Position numbers and translations under genes: made by a program. Of a stretch of 14,928 nucleotides of DNA, positions 7,443 to 14,735 are shown one piece after another. Every line of letters starts with the position of its first letter. Within the stretch, counting starts at the first letter, position 1. The stretch comes from Bacteroidia bacterium. GTDB lineage: Bacteria; Bacteroidota; Bacteroidia; AKYH767-A; OLB10. The notes under the pieces were generated by a model. That model did no database searches, had not been told where the DNA came from, and worked only from the letters and a program-made list of their open reading frames with translations. The DNA is taken from the NCBI GenBank assembly GCA_025450095.1, contig JANWID010000192.1, forward strand, positions 1 through 14,928. Direction: 5' to 3'.

Positions 7443-8609
7443 TTGGAAACTGCTCAGAAAAAACGACTGGCCATATTAGGCTCAACCGGTTCCATTGGCA
7501 CACAAACCCTTGAAGTGGTTCGGGAACAATCTGACTATTTCCAGGTGGAGGTACTTACTGCACATCATAACGCGGATTTGCTGATTGCGCAGGCCCTGGA
7601 ATTCCGGCCAGGGACTGTGGTTATTGGTAATTCGGACAAATATCCCGAAATAAAAGCTGCACTGGAGCCATTGCATATTAAAGTGTTTGCAGGTGCAGAT
7701 GCCATTGAACAAGTGGTTACTTCTGATGCTATTGACCTGGTGGTCACTGCCCTTGTAGGTTATTCCGGTCTAAAGCCCACTCTTTCGGCGATTCGTTCCG
7801 GAAAGCCGGTATGTCTTGCTAATAAAGAGACACTTGTTGTTGCAGGTGATCTTGTAACCCGCCTGGCCAGGCAACATGGTGTTAATATCCTGCCTGTTGA
7901 TTCCGAACATTCTGCCATATTTCTATGCATGCAGGGTGAATGGCACAATCCCGTTGAAAAAATAATACTGACTGCATCCGGTGGTCCCTTTCGGGGAAAG
8001 AAAACATCAGAGTTGCAACACGCTACATGCAGCGAAGCCCTGAAGCATCCGAATTGGAATATGGGATCTAAAATCACCATCGATTCAGCAACGCTGATGA
8101 ATAAAGGTCTTGAAATGATCGAGGCCATGTGGCTGTTCAACCTGAGGCCTGATCAAATTGAAATCGTGGTCCATCCGCAATCGATCATTCATTCTATTGT
8201 TCAGTTTACCGACGGCTCGATGAAAGCCCAAATGGGTTTACCCGATATGAAGCTGCCCATTCAGTTTGCCCTGGGATATCCGCAACGACTATCATCATCG
8301 TTCCCAAGATTCAGTTTTCTGAAATATCCCCAGCTGACCTTCGAAATTCCTGACCGCGAAACTTTCAGGTGCCTTGCCATTGCTGAAAATGCCATGAAAA
8401 AGGGAGGCAATACCCCTTGTGTAATGAATGCTGCAAATGAAATTGCCGTCAGGGCATTTTTAAAAGAAAAAATACGTTTCACAGAAATTCCCGACCTGAT
8501 TGAAAATGTGATGGAAAAGATCACCTATGTCGAAAAACCGGTCCTTGAAGATTATGTAAATAGCGACCAGGAAGCACGGGCAGCGGCATCCGAATTCGCA
8601 ACCTTCTGA
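7443..8609 (+). CDS. dxr: 1-deoxy-D-xylulose 5-phosphate reductoisomerase
   Basis: This cytosolic enzyme converts DXP to 2-C-methyl-D-erythritol 4-phosphate with NADPH, the first committed step of the MEP isoprenoid pathway. The 388-residue sequence has the NADPH loop GSTGSIG (13-19), the LANKETLV segment (125-132), metal ligands Asp153, Glu155 (VDSEHSAIF) and Glu224 (LMNKGLE), the flexible SGGPFRG loop (179-185), and HPNWNMGSKITIDSATLMNKG. Length is normal for the family. The start is TTG 7443, one base after the M23 stop; the next residues (ETAQKKRLAILG) fit relatives and no ATG lies nearby. Translation is probably coupled to the M23 gene. The polyprenyl synthase at 12402 uses the pathway's products. 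A 50-codon stretch stays open in the same frame after the stop. Confidence 0.97.
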   Translation: METAQKKRLAILGSTGSIGTQTLEVVREQSDYFQVEVLTAHHNADLLIAQALEFRPGTVVIGNSDKYPEIKAALEPLHIKVFAGADAIEQVVTSDAIDLVVTALVGYSGLKPTLSAIRSGKPVCLANKETLVVAGDLVTRLARQHGVNILPVDSEHSAIFLCMQGEWHNPVEKIILTASGGPFRGKKTSELQHATCSEALKHPNWNMGSKITIDSATLMNKGLEMIEAMWLFNLRPDQIEIVVHPQSIIHSIVQFTDGSMKAQMGLPDMKLPIQFALGYPQRLSSSFPRFSFLKYPQLTFEIPDRETFRCLAIAENAMKKGGNTPCVMNAANEIAVRAFLKEKIRFTEIPDLIENVMEKITYVEKPVLEDYVNSDQEARAAASEFATF

Positions 8610-8762
8610 AATGAAATTTATAAACACTTTGTAAATAATGCGGAAACTGTTGCAGAATTAAATAATTTCGAACCGCGACCAAAATCGATAAAACAATTAA
8701 GCTCATATAGCATCAGAAAGTATTTACTGATTTACAGAATTGAAGATTATCATCAAGCGTAA
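8610..8762 (+). pseudogene. Possible remnant of a RelE/ParE-like toxin (weak)
   Basis: After the dxr stop the same frame stays open for 50 codons to TAA at 8760. It has no usual start codon and reads, near its end, KSIKQLSSYSIRKYLLIYRI followed by EDYHQA. The Tyr-Leu-Leu-Ile-Tyr-Arg-Ile-Glu pattern recalls the strand near the end of RelE/ParE toxins (YxxIYRIE). The final strand and the N-terminal half are missing and there is no antitoxin gene. It may be a decayed fragment, an unusual extension of dxr, or chance. Family resemblance is from memory only. Confidence 0.2.
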
Positions 8763-8786
8763 ATCGTAGATCGTAAACCGAAAATC
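8759..8786 (+). repeat. Four-unit heptamer tandem repeat next to the rseP start
   Basis: Four 7-base units run end to end: GTAAATC, GTAGATC, GTAAACC, GAAAATC. The array ends three bases before the rseP ATG, so it fills the place of a ribosome binding site and no Shine-Dalgarno sequence is present. It would form part of the 5' leader of rseP if transcription begins in the 180-base gap after dxr. Confidence 0.65.
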
Positions 8787-8789
8787 ATA

Positions 8790-10121
8790 ATGACAGGATT
8801 AATTATGGCAGCTCAGCTCATACTGGGGCTGTCGATTTTAGTGGCCTTACATGAATTGGGACATTACCTTGCCGCCCGGGCCTTTGGAATACGAGTAGAG
8901 AAATTCTATCTCTTTTTCGATGCATGGGGATATAAGCTTTTCAGTTTTAAAAAAGGCGATACCGAATATGGTATTGGATGGCTGCCCTTGGGAGGATATG
9001 TGAAAATTTCAGGAATGATTGATGAATCCATGGATAAAGAGCAGATGGCCCAACCACCTCAGCCATGGGAATTCCGGTCAAAGCCAGCCTGGCAGCGACT
9101 CATAGTGATGATAGCCGGTGTTACCATGAACGTGATCCTTGGAATTATAATTTTTTCAATGTCACTCCTGGTATTTAATAAGGAATACCTCCCAAACAAC
9201 GAAGTAAAAAATGGCATATATGCTTATAAGTTGGGAAAGGAAATCGGACTGCGTAATGGTGATAAAATCACAGCAATTAATGGCAAACCGTTCGAGAGAT
9301 TCGACGATGTTCTTTCATCACGTGTAGTTTTTGGATCCTTGCTTACTGTCGACCGAAACGGTCAGACTTTGGAAATTACTGGTCCCAGCGACTTATACCG
9401 GAAAATTGCATCCGAAGGCCGTTGGAATTTCGTTGGCAGTGGAGAGCTGTTGTATAAAGTTGGAGCAGTAACATCCGGTGAAAATGCCGAACGGGCGGGT
9501 TTGAAAGCAGATGATAAAATCATCGGTATTAATGGCAAACCTGTAACCGGACCCAGCGATCTGCCGGAGAAACTTTCACAGGTTAAAAACGGAGAGGTCA
9601 GCCTGTTGGTCCGCCGGGGAGAACAGGACATGCTCCTTGTTACCAAAGTAAGTGATAAAGGGACGATCGGAATTTCGTACGAAACAACCCCTGCAATCAG
9701 CCCGGAATACCGGATGAAAAGATATACGCTCAGCTCTGCAGTTTATTTCGGTACTGCTGATGCATGGGAAGCACTCGTATCAAATGTTAAAGGATTAAAG
9801 AAAATTTTCTCCGGTGAAGAAAAAGCTACAGACGCCATTCAGGGTCCCATTGGTATTGCTCAGATTTATGGTGGCACCTGGAATTGGGCGTGGTTCTGGC
9901 GTTTGACCGGTTTGTTGTCGATGGTGCTTGCGTTTATGAACATTCTTCCCATACCCGCACTGGATGGCGGACATGTTATTTTTCTAACCATTGAGGCTGT
10001 TACACAACGTAAGTTAAGCGATCGGTTTATGGAGCGTTCACAGGTTGTGGGAATGGTATTGCTGCTTGCGTTGATGATCTTTGCTATTGGAAACGACGTA
10101 GTGAAGCATATTCTTAAATGA
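8790..10121 (+). CDS. rseP: RseP-type site-2 intramembrane zinc protease (M50)
   Basis: This 443-residue inner-membrane protease is of the kind that cleaves anti-sigma factors and signal peptides within the membrane. It has the HExxH zinc motif His21-Glu22-x-x-His25 in the first transmembrane helix (LVALHELGHYLAARAFG), a third metal ligand in the LDGGH motif near Asp392, and two PDZ-like domains (about 140-205 and 222-300). The second contains the clear GENAERAGLKADDKIIGINGKP pattern (split: GENAERAGL, then KADDKIIGINGKP). Three or more further transmembrane helices follow, including about 115-130, 372-400 and 418-438. It starts at ATG 8790; ATG 8805 is an alternative. It overlaps the next gene by 4 bases (ATGA) and follows dxr, a neighbourhood common in bacteria. 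Confidence 0.95.
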   Translation: MTGLIMAAQLILGLSILVALHELGHYLAARAFGIRVEKFYLFFDAWGYKLFSFKKGDTEYGIGWLPLGGYVKISGMIDESMDKEQMAQPPQPWEFRSKPAWQRLIVMIAGVTMNVILGIIIFSMSLLVFNKEYLPNNEVKNGIYAYKLGKEIGLRNGDKITAINGKPFERFDDVLSSRVVFGSLLTVDRNGQTLEITGPSDLYRKIASEGRWNFVGSGELLYKVGAVTSGENAERAGLKADDKIIGINGKPVTGPSDLPEKLSQVKNGEVSLLVRRGEQDMLLVTKVSDKGTIGISYETTPAISPEYRMKRYTLSSAVYFGTADAWEALVSNVKGLKKIFSGEEKATDAIQGPIGIAQIYGGTWNWAWFWRLTGLLSMVLAFMNILPIPALDGGHVIFLTIEAVTQRKLSDRFMERSQVVGMVLLLALMIFAIGNDVVKHILK

Positions 10122-10903
10122 GCCAATTCCTGCTGCAGCGAATATTTATAATCACACTAACGTGTTACGTGCAGTTTTCATTTGCACAGCAAAAAAACAC
10201 TTCCGATACTCTCATGGCGCATAAGGTGATGCTGATCCCTTATGATCCGCGCTATTACCTGTCGGATGCTGACCGTGATATCGCTGAACAATCGAAACAG
10301 GATGCCCTGAAGATACGTGCTGATTTTCGTCACTCCATCGATCGCAATGTGCAACGGGCTATTCGCGGAAGCTATGAATGTATTTCATTACTTAACGATA
10401 CAGCCGATGCGTTAGAGGAAACAATGAATTATGTTTTAGGACGTACCGGTTACAGGTTTGAAAAAGCAATTCCCATCACACCCAAACCTGTTGAAGACAA
10501 TACTTCGGTTAAAAAAATAAAAGATCCCAATCCAAAAGAACACGAGGATTCAAAAACCGCATCGCAGTATATTCCTGTGAAACATGATGCCATGTACATG
10601 AATGCCGTAGTTGGAAAGTCGCAGGATTTGTTTAAAGAATTATATGAACAGTACCAGGCCGATATTTTTGTTTTTCTCACCCAGATGGAAATCAAAACCA
10701 ACTACAAATCGTGCCTTGACATCGCCAACAAAATTTACCGCAGGGAAGTCATGCTGCATTTTACCATTTATAACAAGGAAGGCCGGTTGCTTGCAGGCAG
10801 TTACGCTACCAGTTATTTTCCTTCGGATTCCAACAACTCCAACAAAATTATCGGCGAATGTTTTCCGGAACTGGCCCGTTATATAGCCGGTTGCCTGCCG
10901 TAA
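10118..10903 (+). CDS. Secreted or periplasmic protein of unknown function
   Basis: I do not recognise this 261-residue protein. It begins with a signal peptide (about 1-23, ending FSFAQ). A helical, charged segment follows (LSDADRDIAEQSKQDALKIR, about 49-68). A Lys/Pro/Asp-rich linker lies at 124-155. A C-terminal domain (about 160-261) contains ADIFVFLTQMEIKTNYKSC and MLHFTIYNKEGRLLAGSYAT, which look like alternating strands and helices. There is no lipobox and no sorting domain, so a periplasmic location is most likely. Its ATG overlaps the rseP stop by 4 bases, so translation is coupled to rseP and a role near that protease is possible. The stop is one base from the stop of the convergent lipoprotein gene. 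Confidence 0.8.
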   Translation: MSQFLLQRIFIITLTCYVQFSFAQQKNTSDTLMAHKVMLIPYDPRYYLSDADRDIAEQSKQDALKIRADFRHSIDRNVQRAIRGSYECISLLNDTADALEETMNYVLGRTGYRFEKAIPITPKPVEDNTSVKKIKDPNPKEHEDSKTASQYIPVKHDAMYMNAVVGKSQDLFKELYEQYQADIFVFLTQMEIKTNYKSCLDIANKIYRREVMLHFTIYNKEGRLLAGSYATSYFPSDSNNSNKIIGECFPELARYIAGCLP

Positions 10904-10904
10904 A

Positions 10905-12233
10905 TTATTCCAGAGTCACTTTTCGAATCGCATGGTTAGCCCTGTCGCTGATATAAAGGTTTCCGTAACTGTCGCGTATAATTCCTGCCGGTTGATTAAA
11001 ACGTGATTGCATACCCGCACCGTTAATCGCCCCCGCATTTCCATCTCCCGCAAGGGTGATCACTTCACCACTTGTTTCGATTTTTCTCAGCCTGTTATTC
11101 ATTGCATCACAAATGAAACTCTCATTATTTTGTGAAACAACGCATCCGGGTGTGTTGAAGAGCGATTGCCATCCGGGTCCGTCGAGATAACCCGGTGCAC
11201 CGGCGCCACCAATGGTAGTGACTGTTCCGTTTTCACTTAGGCGCCGCACGTTGTGGTTGGCAATATCGGTTACAACAAAAAATCCTGCCGTATCCCATGT
11301 AATATCCAATGGCGAATTGAATTTTGCCGAAGCTCCGGTACCGTCGATATTTCCCACACTTGAGGATCCTGCCAAAGTGGTAACTATGCTGAAATTGTCG
11401 AGTTTCCGGATGCAGTGATTTCCCGCATCAGCAATAAATATCTTTTCAGGTTCACCCTCCACTGTGATGCCGGTTGGTTGTAAAAAACGTGCCGACAACC
11501 CCGGTGCATCTACATATCCGGGAATACCGGGGATACCAGCAATGGTTATGACATCACCCAACATTGAAATTTTCCGTATACAATGATTGTCACGATCGGC
11601 AACATAAAAATATTCCTGGATCGGATCAAAGACGATATCATACGGATGATTAAATCGCGCCACATTATAAGCTCCGTCCTGGTGACCCGCATTTCCTGTT
11701 CCTGCAAAGGTGGTAACGCTGCCACCGGTAGTAATTTTACGGATACAATGGTTCAGTTCATCGGCAACATATAAATTGTTCAGATTATCGATTGCCATTC
11801 CCCGTGGACTGTTAAACTGCGCCATGGCAGGAGTGCCATTAACAAATCCAGGAACCATCGATGAACCGGAGAACATGGAAACGGTAACCGTATAAATGAA
11901 ATCAAATACAGGTCCCGATGCTCCGTTACCGTTAATGGAAATTGTAACAACGCCATCACCGGCATTTGACGGCACTTCGAAATCGATAGTGGTGGTGGTT
12001 GCGGAAATGACGTCACTAAGTTTACCATTCACATATACGGAAACCCTGGTGATATCATCGCTGAAATTATTTCCCGTCAGCGTAACAATAGTTCCCCGCG
12101 GTCCCGAGGCGGGTTGCATACTGGTAATTTCAGGTTCGGCAACTGTTACCGGATCATCATCTTTTTTACAACCCGAAACAAGCAGTAGCAAGGGGACGAT
12201 CATCCCGGTGAAAAAGGAAAGAAAATGTTTCAT
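10905..12233 (-). CDS. Surface lipoprotein with IPT/TIG domain and NHL beta-propeller
   Basis: This 442-residue protein begins at ATG 12233 with a lipoprotein signal (LLLLVSGC, Cys22). The frame stays open upstream to 12359, but that stretch lacks a signal and contains the promoter. Right after Cys22 comes KKDDD, fitting the Bacteroidota lipoprotein export signal (Lys followed by acidic residues), so it is probably displayed on the cell surface. An IPT/TIG domain (about 34-118, SMQPASGPRGTIVTLTGNNF) is followed by six NHL repeats of the form GxxxD...LYVADxxNHCIRKI...VTTxAG, enough for a six-bladed propeller. Linkers between blades repeat as G-x-x-DG-x-x-x-x-ARFNxP. NHL propellers bind proteins, glycans or RNA; the ligand is unknown. 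It has its own promoter and is divergent from the polyprenyl synthase. Confidence 0.9.
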   Translation of the reverse strand: MKHFLSFFTGMIVPLLLLVSGCKKDDDPVTVAEPEITSMQPASGPRGTIVTLTGNNFSDDITRVSVYVNGKLSDVISATTTTIDFEVPSNAGDGVVTISINGNGASGPVFDFIYTVTVSMFSGSSMVPGFVNGTPAMAQFNSPRGMAIDNLNNLYVADELNHCIRKITTGGSVTTFAGTGNAGHQDGAYNVARFNHPYDIVFDPIQEYFYVADRDNHCIRKISMLGDVITIAGIPGIPGYVDAPGLSARFLQPTGITVEGEPEKIFIADAGNHCIRKLDNFSIVTTLAGSSSVGNIDGTGASAKFNSPLDITWDTAGFFVVTDIANHNVRRLSENGTVTTIGGAGAPGYLDGPGWQSLFNTPGCVVSQNNESFICDAMNNRLRKIETSGEVITLAGDGNAGAINGAGMQSRFNQPAGIIRDSYGNLYISDRANHAIRKVTLE

Positions 12234-12275
12234 GATACATAAATTTATGCAATAAAAAGCCTGGTTATTTGAATA

Positions 12276-12283
12276 CAAATATA
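12276..12283 (-). promoter_or_regulatory. -7 promoter element for the NHL lipoprotein
   Basis: The minus strand reads TATATTTG, an exact TAnnTTTG match, 42 bases before the ATG at 12233. TTCTG lies 18 bases upstream, a poor -33 match. Its position inside the longer open frame supports the shorter start for the lipoprotein. Confidence 0.5.
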
Positions 12284-12296
12284 CATTAAATGGAAA

Positions 12297-12331
12297 GAAG
12301 ACAGAAGAAGCAGATAGAAGATAGTAGATGG
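12297..12331 (+). repeat. Degenerate purine-rich heptamer tandem repeat
   Basis: Five consecutive 7-base units can be read: GAAGACA, GAAGAAG, CAGATAG, AAGATAG, TAGATGG. The last three share xAGATxG. The tract lies between the divergent lipoprotein and polyprenyl synthase promoters. It is purine-rich on the plus strand, so simple composition bias could explain part of the pattern. Confidence 0.45.
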
Positions 12332-12361
12332 ATAAATGAGGAAAACAGGAGAACAACAACG

Positions 12362-12393
12362 TTTCGCTGGCCCCATCCTTTTCAGTACCTTTG
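12362..12393 (+). promoter_or_regulatory. Promoter for the polyprenyl synthase operon
   Basis: TACCTTTG (12386-12393) matches the TAnnTTTG -7 consensus exactly. TTTCG (12362-12366) lies 19 bases upstream as a near -33 box. The start of transcription would fall near 12399, only a few bases before GTG 12402. This agrees with that start and makes the upstream ATG at 12336 unlikely. Confidence 0.5.
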
Positions 12394-12401
12394 CCGGAAT
12401 C

Positions 12402-13382
12402 GTGGAACCGTTATCACTGGAACAGATCAAGCAGCCCATCGCTGTTGAGATGAAAGAATTTGAGATCAAATTCCGCGAATCTATGCGAAGCAATGTTTCA
12501 CTGCTCGACAAGATTATGCATTACATAGTGAAACGGAAAGGCAAACAGCTCCGGCCCATGTTTGTTTTTCTTTCAGCGGGTATCTGCGGAGGTATCAGTG
12601 AATCCACATACCGGGGCGCTTCCCTAATCGAGCTGCTGCATACAGCCACGCTGGTGCACGACGATGTGGTGGATGATTCCAATATGCGCCGGGGTTATTT
12701 CTCTGTAAATGCTCTTTGGAAAAATAAAATTGCCGTGCTGGTGGGTGATTACCTGCTTTCCAAAGGATTGTTACTCGCTGTAGGGCGGAAGGATTTCAAC
12801 CTCCTGGGAATCGTATCAGATGCAGTGAAAGAAATGAGCGAGGGTGAGCTGCTCCAGATCGAAAAGGCACGCAGACTGGATGTGGATGAAACAATATATT
12901 ATGAAATCATCCGCCAGAAAACAGCAACGCTTATCGCAGCCTGTTGCGCCGTGGGCGCCTCTTCGGCCGGAAGCGATGAAGCCGGAGTAGCGTGTATGCG
13001 GGAATTCGGTCAGTTGATCGGCATTGCTTTCCAGATTAAGGATGATCTTTTTGATTATGAGCTGAACAATAAAACCGGGAAGCCTTCCGCTATCGATATA
13101 AAAGAAAGCAAACTCACATTGCCACTCATACGGTCGCTTGCTGTTGCCTCGAATACGGAAAAACGTATCATCATTAACAACATCAAAAACCACAGTGATG
13201 ATGTGCGAAAGGTAAAAGAAGTGCTGGATTTTGTCAATGAAAAAAACGGCATCGGCTATGCCAAGGAACGTATGGGTGAATACCGTGATAAAGCACTCAC
13301 GCTGCTTTGCAATTATGAAAACAGCGCATACAAAACGTCACTCACCGACCTGGTTCATTTTACAATTGAACGCGAGCATTAG
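12402..13382 (+). CDS. Long-chain trans-polyprenyl diphosphate synthase
   Basis: This enzyme extends an allylic diphosphate with isopentenyl diphosphate. From the GTG start it has 326 residues. The first aspartate-rich motif is HDDVVDD (Asp87-Asp91) and the second DDLFD (214-218), with KGKQLRP (48-54) and GDYLLSKG between other conserved elements. The residues 4 and 5 before the first motif are Thr and Ala, both small, which in the family favours long products, such as the menaquinone side chain; that is inference. The frame is open back to ATG 12336, but relatives begin near SLEQIKQPIAVEMKEFE and a promoter overlaps the upstream 22 codons, so I prefer GTG 12402. It is followed after 8 bases by the hydrolase-like gene, probably in one operon. 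Its substrate comes from the MEP pathway that includes Dxr. Confidence 0.92.
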   Translation: MEPLSLEQIKQPIAVEMKEFEIKFRESMRSNVSLLDKIMHYIVKRKGKQLRPMFVFLSAGICGGISESTYRGASLIELLHTATLVHDDVVDDSNMRRGYFSVNALWKNKIAVLVGDYLLSKGLLLAVGRKDFNLLGIVSDAVKEMSEGELLQIEKARRLDVDETIYYEIIRQKTATLIAACCAVGASSAGSDEAGVACMREFGQLIGIAFQIKDDLFDYELNNKTGKPSAIDIKESKLTLPLIRSLAVASNTEKRIIINNIKNHSDDVRKVKEVLDFVNEKNGIGYAKERMGEYRDKALTLLCNYENSAYKTSLTDLVHFTIEREH

Positions 13383-13390
13383 ATAACGGC

Positions 13391-14434
13391 ATGGACAGGG
13401 TGGTTAAAAACATTTTCCGCTTTTCCATGCTCATGCTGTTCGTCACAGCCTGGCTGGTCATCATCACACCAATACTTTCTTTCAACAGTCTCCTGTACCC
13501 GGTGCGTATCGATTCAACCTATTTGAGCCAACAGCAGCTGCTTTATGAAAAAAAGCTTACTGATGACAAAAGCAGCCGACGGGAAGTATTTATTTTTTCA
13601 CCGGAACAGGTTGCGGTTCCATATATGGACATACGTTATACACTTCGCGACAGCGTACAACTTCGTGGATGGATGGCATTGGATACATTACATACCCAGT
13701 CTCCACTGTTGCTGATCATTCCCGATATTACGGAGGGCGCTATAGATTATATTCCGGCCATGAAAGAATTCTGCGACCGTGGTTTCAATGTTTGTGTTAT
13801 AAACCTTCGCGGCCAGGGCAATAGTGAAGGTAACTTCTACACTCCCGGAATTGCATCGGTCAATGATATAAAACAACTGGTTACTGATCTTCGGAAAATG
13901 CCTTTTATCAGTCACGTTGCCATGTTTGGTAATGGTACCGGTGCCGGTATTGTGATTAAAGCCAATTCTGATTCCGCTCTTGCGGAAGTGTTGATTCTGC
14001 AAAATCCGCCGGTAAGTCTTAGCAACTATTTCCGGGATAAGGCAGTGGAAGAATGGGGAGAATTCATAAAACCATTATTACCGGCGTTGATCCGTTCCTA
14101 TGAAGATAAAACGGGTATAGCACTGAAGACTTATAATTATCTCGACCTTGTCGCAAAAATTAAGGTTCCACAAATGATGGTGACCGCTAATTTTATGTCA
14201 ACACGAGTCATGGAAGCAACCGTGTCTGTATACAACGCTACCACATACTTTAAAAAACGACTGTATGTTGACGCTCCTTCTTTCATGAAAAATAGTTCCA
14301 GTGTAAATGATAAGGGGTACTACGACCGCATCGCGGCATTCATTCACATTTCTCTTCCATCCAAAACAAAGAAAAGCCGGTTCAGGCGTTTTGCAGAAGC
14401 AGAATTGACTCCTGAAATTCAGCGTGTTAATTAA
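13391..14434 (+). CDS. Membrane-anchored alpha/beta-hydrolase-like protein lacking its triad
   Basis: This 347-residue protein has an N-terminal transmembrane segment (about 9-31) and an alpha/beta-hydrolase-like body. The core signatures are LLLIIPDITEG (106-116), GFNVCVINLRGQGNSEG (131-147) and a nucleophile-elbow position. At that elbow GxSxG is replaced by Gly180-Asn-Gly182-Thr-Gly184, so the serine is missing. The later acid strand (VTANFMSTRV, 264-273) has no Asp where expected, and the region of the catalytic His (VDAPSFMKNSS, 293-303) has none. It is thus probably not a hydrolase and may be a binding or scaffold protein in the periplasm. It starts at ATG 13391, 8 bases after the polyprenyl synthase stop, so a link to isoprenoid lipids is possible but unproven. 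A terminator follows. Confidence 0.8.
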   Translation: MDRVVKNIFRFSMLMLFVTAWLVIITPILSFNSLLYPVRIDSTYLSQQQLLYEKKLTDDKSSRREVFIFSPEQVAVPYMDIRYTLRDSVQLRGWMALDTLHTQSPLLLIIPDITEGAIDYIPAMKEFCDRGFNVCVINLRGQGNSEGNFYTPGIASVNDIKQLVTDLRKMPFISHVAMFGNGTGAGIVIKANSDSALAEVLILQNPPVSLSNYFRDKAVEEWGEFIKPLLPALIRSYEDKTGIALKTYNYLDLVAKIKVPQMMVTANFMSTRVMEATVSVYNATTYFKKRLYVDAPSFMKNSSSVNDKGYYDRIAAFIHISLPSKTKKSRFRRFAEAELTPEIQRVN

Positions 14435-14443
14435 AGTGATGCG

Positions 14444-14467
14444 GCTGCCCTGTAGCGGGTCTTTTTT
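14444..14467 (+). terminator. Intrinsic terminator after the polyprenyl synthase operon
   Basis: GCTGC-CCT-GTAGC can pair as a 5-base-pair stem with one G-T wobble. It is followed five bases later by six T residues (14462-14467). It begins 9 bases after the stop of the hydrolase-like gene. The stem is short, so termination may be partial. Confidence 0.5.
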
Positions 14468-14468
14468 G

Positions 14469-14476
14469 TAAATTTG
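14469..14476 (+). promoter_or_regulatory. Possible -7 element for dnaG
   Basis: TAAATTTG matches the TAnnTTTG consensus exactly and directly follows the terminator T-run. No -33 TTG is seen. If used, the dnaG message would carry a leader of about 250 bases containing both tandem repeat tracts. A one-mismatch alternative, CACCTTTG, lies at 14624-14631. Confidence 0.35.
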
Positions 14477-14494
14477 GATGATAAGAAAAAACTA

Positions 14495-14585
14495 AGTCAG
14501 CAGTCAGCAGTCAGCAGTCAGCAGTCAGCAGTCAGCAGTCGGCAGTCGGCAGTCAGCAGTCGGCAGTTAGCAGTTAACAGTCAGC
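14495..14585 (+). repeat. Thirteen-unit heptamer tandem repeat (AGTCAGC)
   Basis: Thirteen 7-base units run without gaps: six exact AGTCAGC, then variants AGTCGGC (three times), AGTTAGC and AGTTAAC mixed with AGTCAGC. Variants cluster at the 3' end, and a further decayed unit (ATTCAAC) follows. The period is not a multiple of three, so the tract is not coding. It lies in the putative dnaG leader. Copy number could change by slippage. Confidence 0.9.
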
Positions 14586-14671
14586 ATTCAACCGGCTAGC
14601 GAATGCAGTCGCGTAAGTCCGACCACCTTTGTGCGCTTCGGGAAGACAGATAGCAGTTCCAAAAACATCTT

Positions 14672-14735
14672 AACTCAACAACTCAATAACTCAATAACTC
14701 AAAAACTCAACAACTCGTCAACACAAAAACACATT
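14672..14735 (+). repeat. Octamer tandem repeat (AACTCAAY) before dnaG
   Basis: Eight 8-base units can be read: AACTCAAC, AACTCAAT twice, AACTCAAA, AACTCAAC, then decayed AACTCGTC, AACACAAA and AACACATT. The last unit ends on the first base of the dnaG TTG start codon. It leaves no Shine-Dalgarno site; the A-rich, unstructured leader may itself aid initiation, as is common in Bacteroidota. Confidence 0.8.

Larger units (their letters stand above)
14435..14734 (+). other. Non-coding leader region upstream of dnaG
   Basis: This 300-base gap holds, in order, a terminator, a possible -7 box, the heptamer tract and the octamer tract. Between the two tracts, 14586-14671 has no clear structure, although AGACAGATAGCAGTT (14644-14658) reuses words from the heptamer tracts at 12297 and 14495. 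No coding frame or RNA gene was recognised. Confidence 0.6.

Noticed and set aside
12234..12359. N-terminal extension of the NHL lipoprotein
   Set aside because: The extension lacks a signal, would bury the lipoprotein signal 42 residues in, and contains a -7 box.
12816..13193. Minus-strand open frame of 125 codons in the polyprenyl synthase gene
   Set aside because: It lies wholly antisense to conserved catalytic motifs and has no support of its own.
14495..14585. CRISPR-like array
   Set aside because: The 7-base units are contiguous, with no spacers, and no cas genes are visible.
14586..14671. Small RNA gene between the two repeat tracts
   Set aside because: I saw no stable stem or known RNA motif there; only reuse of repeat words.
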